From Lepidonotus clava (lineage: Eukaryota; Annelida; Polychaeta; Phyllodocida; Polynoidae), in the NCBI GenBank assembly GCA_936440205.1, contig OW387133.1, forward strand, positions 66,030,374 to 66,094,373: a stretch of 64,000 nt of DNA. Reading direction: 5' to 3'. Positions 57,501-64,000 of the stretch are shown one piece after another; the first letter of the stretch is position 1, and every line of letters starts with the position of its first letter. The notes beneath the pieces were generated by a model that was given only the letters and a program-made list of their open reading frames with translations, searched no databases and was not told where the DNA came from. The translations under genes were made by a program, and so were the position numbers.

Positions 57501-57620
57501 TTAGAGAGAGCAAAATTCTTCTTGCATTTTCTACATCACGTGACCTCTGACCGGAAGTCGGTTGCCCCCGCCGGAGGGTGCTTCCACTTCCGGTTCCTGT
57601 GGATACCTATTGGTGCTTGG
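57501..57620. promoter_or_regulatory. promoter-like cluster downstream of ehbp1
   Basis: Perfect palindrome TCACGTGA (57536-57543, USF/bHLH type), CCGGAAGT (57551-57558) and ACTTCCGGT (57586-57594), two ETS sites in opposite orientation, in a local GC-rich patch. The open frame crossing it (57321-57731) begins at TTG and is not recognisable. Confidence 0.4.
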
Positions 57621-58330
57621 ACTGTAACTCGTCCAGTGTTTCTGTGTCACTATGATAAGGATACATTGTTGTTGTTGATTATTCCTGATGACGGCGATGT
57701 TTTTGGTCTGTACTCTGGACTCCTAGCCTAGATACAGCATATGTTATAGCCAACACATCTAGCAATATTAGTATATCCTAGAACTTTGTGATGTCAGCTT
57801 CCGGGCGTCCCCCTAAGGGGGAGCCACTGGTACAAACGGCGTAGATCCTGTATATATAGCACTCCAAGTCTGTTTACAGTGGATCAAACTTAAAGCGTGT
57901 TATTTACCCAGAGCCGGTGTTCAGTAGCGCTGAGCTGCTGCCAGTCGTGACTGAAGAACCCTTGCACCATACTTAACTTACGTTTCCCCTAGCCAATGAG
58001 CTTTCTAAATATTAATAAACATATCCATTTTAGTCATTGTGAACAATTTGCTTTATGTCATTCATTTATTTATTCAAGTCGATGTATGTTTAGCATGTAC
58101 AAAGTGAATGGTACTTTATTCCAAAGGTAATTGGTTTCAGTTAAGCCTAAAAAAGAAAAAGACCAATCCATATCAGAACAAGTATTTCCTTCATCAGCGC
58201 ACGCCCCCTGCCACCACTTAATATGTAAAACCCCTCAAGAAGAGAACCATCTCCTTCACAATCCCTGTGAGGTCTTAAGAGGCTGCAAGCAGATGTCAGC
58301 ACGGGCGGACTACCTATACCAGCCTCGGCG
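57621..58330. other. AT-rich spacer
   Basis: AATAAA at 58014-58019, otherwise nothing recognised. Confidence 0.5.
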
Positions 58331-58830
58331 GGTATATCGAGCCCTGCTTCATTGATGAGCAAACACGAGCAGACGACATTCGCGTCGGCAAACATTCGCG
58401 CGGGAAACGGATGAGTCGGCGCGGAAAACGAGCCGATTGTTTCAGGGCAGGTGCTGCCTCTTGTTTGTCGTCTGCTGCGCCAGATGTGGATACAGTGGCG
58501 CGCTTGCCTATAACGTAATACCCGATGGTTGTAAGGAGGAGGACCTTGCGTGTGCTGCCCTCGGCCGCCAGATTAAAAGTGCCCTGTAAATAGAGCGGTT
58601 TTTTTATTACAAATAATGTGTGAGGAAATTTTGTTTGCATCTCTTTAAAGTCCTTTCCTCTATAAAATCTCATATTTACTTTCAACTGATTAGACCATGT
58701 TTCATCATTTCTAAGATGGCATTAATTCATTGTTTTATGACTTGAAATACCATATATTCCTATCTCACCTTTAGTCAAATCAATTTCTCTGTTCACTTGG
58801 AAAGGGTTATATGCTCTATTACTTGTGTAC
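58331..58830. promoter_or_regulatory. small CpG-rich patch and AT-rich flank
   Basis: 58380-58580 is CpG-rich with repeated AAACATTCGCG / ACATTCGCG words near 58376 and 58391. The 123-residue minus-strand frame is unrecognised. Confidence 0.3.
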
Positions 58831-59340
58831 AACCCTCGTCGTTGGTGGCGGAGGTCATAAGATTGAAGGTTGTTTTTCTCGTGACACGGCCCTATGTGCG
58901 CGCACTGATCCACACCACATTGCTCAACACGGCGTTGCCCAGATCAGAGCCGTGCTAATGTGTCTCGCACTTCCCAGTCTCACGCCTCTTGACTGTTTTG
59001 TGCCTGGGCCGCTGACCCTCGCACGTCCCCAGCTGCGAGTTGACGACGCCCGGAGTAGGGCCGGGCCGGACGCCGGTTGCTCATTTCATTGATGTGTCAT
59101 TGTCGTTGACCCCTGCGGGTAAAAGTGGGGGTCGGGCCGGCAAAAGGTGAGCATTTCTCTGAGAGCCTCCCACGTCATTTGACGCACCTGGCCGGCGGGG
59201 GATTCAGGCGTGTAAGGGGAGCATTCAAAGCATATTGCGTGTAAGTAATACACCCGCCGACAGACCCCCAACAAACCTCACACCCCGCCTCACTCAGCCT
59301 ACCTCGGGGACATCCGCCACTAATCCCAAATCCCTCAATT
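58831..59340. promoter_or_regulatory. candidate enhancer island with TAATCCC
   Basis: GTCATTTGACGCACC near 59172, CATTCAAAGCATATTGCG near 59222 and CTAATCCCAAAT at 59320-59331, the last identical over 12 bases to 53193-53204. GC-rich framing. Confidence 0.35.
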
Positions 59341-60080
59341 GGTCGGATTTTAAAATTGCTGGATTTTCAGTTCAATAAAAACACAATTGTTCGCTTCTTG
59401 AACACACGCGGGGCGTTAGAAAACGCTCAGGTGTGCGGCCAGGTAAGGAGCTTTAGGGTGCGTCTTAGACCAGGTGAGACCAGTCGGTTTGGGGGGACGC
59501 TGTCCGTGGTTTACAGAGTCAAGAGATTTCTTTTTAACCCGGCCTGGCCAGACCTTGCTGATCCAGATTTCCCCCACCTCCGACGTCTCACCTAACGGGG
59601 CTTCTGCTCAATCGCCTTGATCCTCTCTGTGTTGTTATGCAAACTCTGGGGACTTTTTGGTGAGATAAATTCCAGATAATTCCACTGAATCCTCTTTTTT
59701 CGGCCAGTGTTAGTATACTCAGGGGGTTTAGTGGAGGAGTACACCCATAGCCCTATGAGTCTGGGCTGAGTCAAGTAGACCACGGGAAATCCCGAAGTCT
59801 CTAATGGGATGACCGATATGATAACCTTTCTTAACGGTAATTTCATCAACAGATTTTAGATAGTCCAAGGGAATATGGATAAGGGGATCATGTCTGTATC
59901 AGAGTGAGATTTAGTCTCCGCAATAACAGGTCCCCTTCAACCCTTTAAAACAGGAAACCATTTCTTTCTGAAACTTGTAAAATTCTTCTCAATTATTTAA
60001 AACTTCTCCTGAGGGGGAGGAACTTTTCATTTTCCTAATTTGTTGAGATGCGAAGACAAAATTGCTTCTTTTTGGGGCAT
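59341..60080. other. mixed to AT-rich spacer
   Basis: Nothing recognised. Confidence 0.55.
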
Positions 60081-60520
60081 GGCGATTACTTGGTGGCAGT
60101 TGGGCATGTCATCATGTCAGAGGGAAAATCTGGCGACTTGATGGCATCGCAAGGATGTGCCTTGTTCATTAAGCGAACCTTCATTTCGACCCAGATCGCA
60201 GATGACAGCACTCGGCCTTAATGAAGGCAATAGAGACAAACATGACTTGAGCAAATTGGTTTCGTCAGGTGGTGTGACAGGCGGCCTGCGCTGATGATCT
60301 TTGCTGATTGCTGCTGGCAGGCGGGTCGTCGGGCCCGGCCTTCTTTGGTAACAGCCTTGTTAGGCAACTATACATGCTTACAAAAGGCCGGGGGTCGGAC
60401 GGGATAAGGGGCTGGCTATGCCCCCTGTTACTCCCCATGATTGCCTCTCCCAGGCTCCTACAAGGATCGGCCATATTAGGCGCCCAAATAGCAATGACGG
60501 TTAATTGAATGTGACTGAAT
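60081..60520. promoter_or_regulatory. candidate enhancer with perfect CArG box
   Basis: TTCATTAAGCG near 60166, GATGACAGCACTCGG near 60200, CCTTAATGAAGGC near 60217, TGACAGGCGG near 60276, and CCATATTAGG at 60471-60480, a perfect serum-response-factor/MADS CArG box, followed by CGGTTAATTGAATG near 60497. Confidence 0.4.
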
Positions 60521-61480
60521 GCATTTATTAACAAGTTGCCAAATGTAATCAATTTACAAGACAGAAATGAAAGGTTACCTTATGAATTATAATGTGAAAA
60601 TTGTTTGGTTTTACTGTTTTGATGAGAAATTTCGACGGATCCATTGTAAACAGTCGTAATAACTGTACATAGATGTAAATGTCCCAGACTTGTCTATACT
60701 CATGTTATAAAAGGTATACATGTACTTCTATCAGCACTACCGGTATTTTGGTTCCGTTCAATTATATAAATGCGAAATTACATATGCTCTTTCACTTATC
60801 ATAACTTTCAGGCAATAGAATATGTATCGTCAAAAAAGATCCAACAGGGTACTTAAGTATGTCAATTGGTTAACAGAGAACTGTTATGGAAATTTGTCAA
60901 CGGGGTAGTTGTCTTTTCATTTCCACCTTTTCAGCGTTTACAGGCACTTTGCGATCAGAACGTGGATGCGGTAAAATAACAACCTCCTCATTGAATCAAT
61001 GAAGCCCGTGTCTTTTTATGATGAGGACTTTTATCTCGCACAGTTATTTTGCCGACGCTATATCATATTGGAGAATTAAGATTACATGTGCCATGTTTTA
61101 CCATATTGATGTATTTGAATTGCACGTTCCGTTTTCTCTGCTTCCATAGCTGCATTGTTGTCACAGATTAAAAACATCGTTTGAAAAATAATATGGGAAG
61201 TATAACAGATCTTTTTTCCCACTCAGTGTTTGCAATTTCAAATAATGTGCGTGTACTTTCTGCTCCGAAACACTGAAAAGCTAGACACAAAAGCACACGT
61301 TGTACAATATGCGTTGGTATGACATTAAACAATACAAGATGTGAACCTCGTTCATGTTTTTTGTCTCTCCAGTGTGGGCGATATTGGGAGAGTGATCCCC
61401 AACAGTGACGGGTGTTTGTCTCCCCACAAGGAAGATTCATTATTATTGAATTGAGCCATTAAGGCATTTCAAAGGGGTGC
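60521..61480. other. AT-rich spacer
   Basis: Nothing recognised. Confidence 0.6.
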
Positions 61481-61760
61481 TGGTGCTGTTTTGAGGATTA
61501 GGGCAAGGTTTCACGTATTAAGCCGTGCAGTAAAAGCCAGATGGCGGCTGAGTCGGGGGGTATCCGTAGCTGTCGGCTGTAATGTGCCGCTTGCCGCATA
61601 TTACAAGAATTTCGGATTAAGGCCCTTCGCACCGCGCCGCCTGCGACGGGCGTAATGGATCCGCGCGGGCTGGTCGGGCGCGGGTTAGTGGGTACGCGCG
61701 GGAACCAGGCGGGGCTTCCTCCCCTACACGCGTCCCTCCCGACACGGGAAAATGTTTAAA
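61481..61760. promoter_or_regulatory. candidate regulatory island
   Basis: GGATTA at about 61493 and 61613, CAGATGGCGGCTGAG near 61538, and CpG-rich 61620-61730. Confidence 0.3.
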
Positions 61761-62560
61761 TGCCATCAAGAATGCATTTAAAAAGATTATGTGTATTGAG
61801 AATCGACTGGAAGTTGAACGCTTATATTCTGCCAGGCGGAAGACGTGGACCCTGTTTGGCAGCTGCCTCCGGGGTAAGAAGTGGTCTGCTTTAAGAAGAC
61901 GAGCTAAGGAAGAGCGCCACTTAGCGGACACCTGCAGTGAGACATAAAACACCAGGCACACTTTGCAACCCCTCATTATGACGTTGTGTGTATAATTATG
62001 TTAGTTTAAATATAAGCTATAGTATATTGTGTGTCATTAGTTAAGGCTTTCCTCAATTGGATACATAGATACGCCGAAGAAAGAAGTCCTTAGCGTTTAT
62101 AAATGTATGCAAGTAGTATATAGAAATGAACCTATTTAGTGGGGAAACCTCATCACAGGGGTTATAATAATGGGTCATGGAGCACACTGATATCATATAT
62201 ATTTCGAATCCAAGGTTGATATCGTAGAGAAGTGGGTTTCACTGTGATGAATGACTCCACTGTGCGGCAGACTACGATTTGTGGAAATTGATGTGAGTAG
62301 TATACAGAACTGAACCTATTTCGCGGGTATATTGTTGTTGTTTTTGGTGTCGTTAATACAGATGATACTCCCCTGAATACGTTTTAAAATTGGACTTTGA
62401 ACTTAGATTCCTTCTACAAACTTAAACTATTACGCATTATTAACTAACCATGTCACCTTACCAAAGTCAAAAGTTCGTGAGTGGCGACCTCTGGTCAGTT
62501 ACCAAACTTCGGAAGCACCGCTCTGTACCCCTAGGTATAGTTCTTCTCAAGTTCTGGTCC
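61761..62560. other. AT-rich spacer
   Basis: A motif AGTAGTATA(T/C)AGAA(A/C)TGAACCTATTT occurs twice (near 62113 and 62295), with related flanks. It resembles the 21.4-22.06 kb minisatellite start. No gene. Confidence 0.5.
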
Positions 62561-63720
62561 CTATCTCTCAGAAAAGTTCCTCCAGCGTCACGTAGACCCC
62601 ACCGACCCGCTGGAGGCGAGCGATGGATCCTGGAGGAGGGGATTGATGACACGGGGCGGGGCGGGGTCGGGGCCCGCCGCTCCGTCAGGGCTGTCAGGGG
62701 GTGACCGGTGTTAATGGGGTGTCAGCACCAGCCCGCCCTGACCCTGGAGGCCACGCGGGAGGCGGGCCGCCGGCACCTGGAGGCAGGATCAGACACATAG
62801 ACAACGGCGGATTACCCCTGCTACCTACCAGGGCCTTCACGGCCCATTAGCCCGGGGAGCACTGGGGTGATTGTTGTTTGGGCACTGATAATGTCCAGCG
62901 GGAGAGGGGGCGTCGGCGCGGGGTCAGGGGTGGCCAGGGACACGGCGCGGCGGCCTGTTTTAAGCTTATATAACGACAGGCCGACTGACGGGCCGCGCCG
63001 TCCTCAGGCCATGCTTGGACACACCCAGCGCTACCTGCGCCCTCTGCAGCCTGACGTGGTGACAAATGGGACGCCCCGCGCGCCGCGTTATGCCGCCCCA
63101 TTCCTTACGCTTGTACCGCGCGCTGATAACGCCCTCATTTGAATAATTTGCCTGGGCCGCGCGTCACCGACTGCTCGCCCCAAGATAAAGCACACGTGCC
63201 GCCACCTCGCCCATTTGGCCATCTATTGCCCCGCTCGTAAACCGCCGCGCGCCGCTCGAAATTTCCATTCAAAAAGCAATTAAACTGGTGCGGCAGAGTT
63301 ACTTATCTGGGCGGCCAGCAGCGGGGCGGGAGTAAACAGCGACCGGCCGTGCCCCCGCCTGGCCGTTAGGTGATAATGTGACAATGGCCGAGGTGCCATA
63401 TCGCACGGTTCAGGTGGCCCCACCCGCACCCCTCGTCTGGGCGCCTCCTCTCAGCGCACTCGTGACGCCCACTTTGTAACCCGTACTTGGTATTCGGCCC
63501 TGCCCGGCCATCAGCTCGCCGCACCTGCTCCGGCAGACCCTAATTAGGACCTGGCCGGCGTATTGGTCATTCCGCGCACACAAAGCATCAAAACGCCATC
63601 CTGCTCTATCGGCTCGCCCGCCGACCATGCGCACCGCCGAGTGCGCGCTGCATGCCAACGACAAGAAACCATCAGTCAGATTGCCGATGGCCACTTCAGC
63701 CCCATAGGAAGCAATTCCTG
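62561..63720. promoter_or_regulatory. large CpG-rich candidate enhancer downstream of ehbp1
   Basis: AT cores at short intervals in CpG-dense DNA: GATTGTTGTTTGGGC near 62869, CATTTGAATAATTTGCC near 63136, AAGATAAAGCACACGTG near 63182, AAAAAGCAATTAAACTGG near 63271, TTACTTATCTGGG near 63299 (GATA-type), GGTGATAATGTGACAATGG near 63370 and CTAATTAGGACC near 63540. The most enhancer-like block in the 3' flank; no protein-like frame. Confidence 0.42.
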
Positions 63721-64000
63721 AAAGATTGTCCTATAGTCTAAAGTATTACTGAGACTGTTTGTTTCTGAAATATCTTCATACAAACCCTGTTGTATTAAAA
63801 GTTAATGTGTTCTGGCCTTCCTCGGCTTAATCTGTGGACAAACGAGTAAGGAATATCCTCTATATGATAAGCCGATCCGGAAATGAAAACAGAAAGTTCA
63901 GAGCAGGCAACAATACGAGGACACCGCATTTTGTCTCATTGAAGAGGAGATGCTTCAGAAATGTCGCGGAGATTTCAGTAATGCCCTTTCAAATAATCTC
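63721..64000. other. AT-rich end of window
   Basis: Nothing recognised; the sequence is cut by the window end. Confidence 0.6.

Noticed and set aside
57321-57731. 136-residue + frame downstream of ehbp1
   Set aside because: Begins at TTG, crosses a promoter-like GC patch, has no domain, and a splice from exon g into its acceptor-like site gives an immediate stop.
9132-61618. Genome-wide-looking abundance of TAATCC/GGATTA (Otx/K50 sites)
   Set aside because: About 36 exact sites found by eye against about 31 expected on both strands under uniform composition, so no real enrichment. Only the shared extended 12-mer was kept as a finding.

Overview
The window is animal nuclear DNA holding the 3' part of one large intron-rich gene on the + strand. 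Eight GT-AG exons between 334 and 55193 keep frame across every junction. They encode the last ~281 residues of an EH domain-binding protein 1 homologue (EHBP1 / EHBP1L1 family): a charged Ser/Glu-rich linker, a complete bMERB (DUF3585) Rab8-family-binding domain, and a C-terminal Cys-Ser-Ile-Gln CaaX-type ending. Nothing else in the window is a gene I can defend. Organism: a metazoan. A tRNA-derived SINE with a (ATC)n tail, several MITE-like elements, AT-rich spacers and ~10-18 kb introns fit a lophotrochozoan, most likely a mollusc and perhaps a bivalve. That placement is inference.

Layout. 1-1198: three linker exons separated by small introns. 1199-11581: a 10.4 kb intron holding a SINE with a perfect 10-bp target-site duplication and a ~6.2 kb foldback element with two ~1.85 kb inverted arms. 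The arms carry mirrored direct-repeat-1 AGGTCA arrays and many RFX-X-box-like palindromes. 11582-12100: two bMERB exons. 12101-30354 and 30429-47247: two giant introns in which AT-rich spacers alternate with roughly thirty GC/CpG-rich patches, many with homeodomain cores (TAATTA, ATTAAT) embedded in GC-rich flanks. 47363-55099: a 7.7 kb intron with a hAT-like MITE and an unusual hairpin-forming (TACTCGTCGGCG)-type element. 55100-55193: the last coding exon. From 55194: 3' UTR, then about 7-8 kb of intergenic sequence with more islands of the same type.

Interpretation. In human, EHBP1 lies immediately next to the homeobox gene OTX1 (2p15). The giant, island-studded 3' introns and flank of an invertebrate ehbp1 are what one would expect if this gene houses the regulatory elements of a neighbouring Otx gene (a genomic regulatory block). 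Otx itself is not in the window, so this is a testable prediction and not an observation. Three spots (37.87, 44.37 and 57.55 kb) also carry tight clusters of ETS / CRE or E-box / NRF1 / YY1-type sites that look like promoters not explained by ehbp1.
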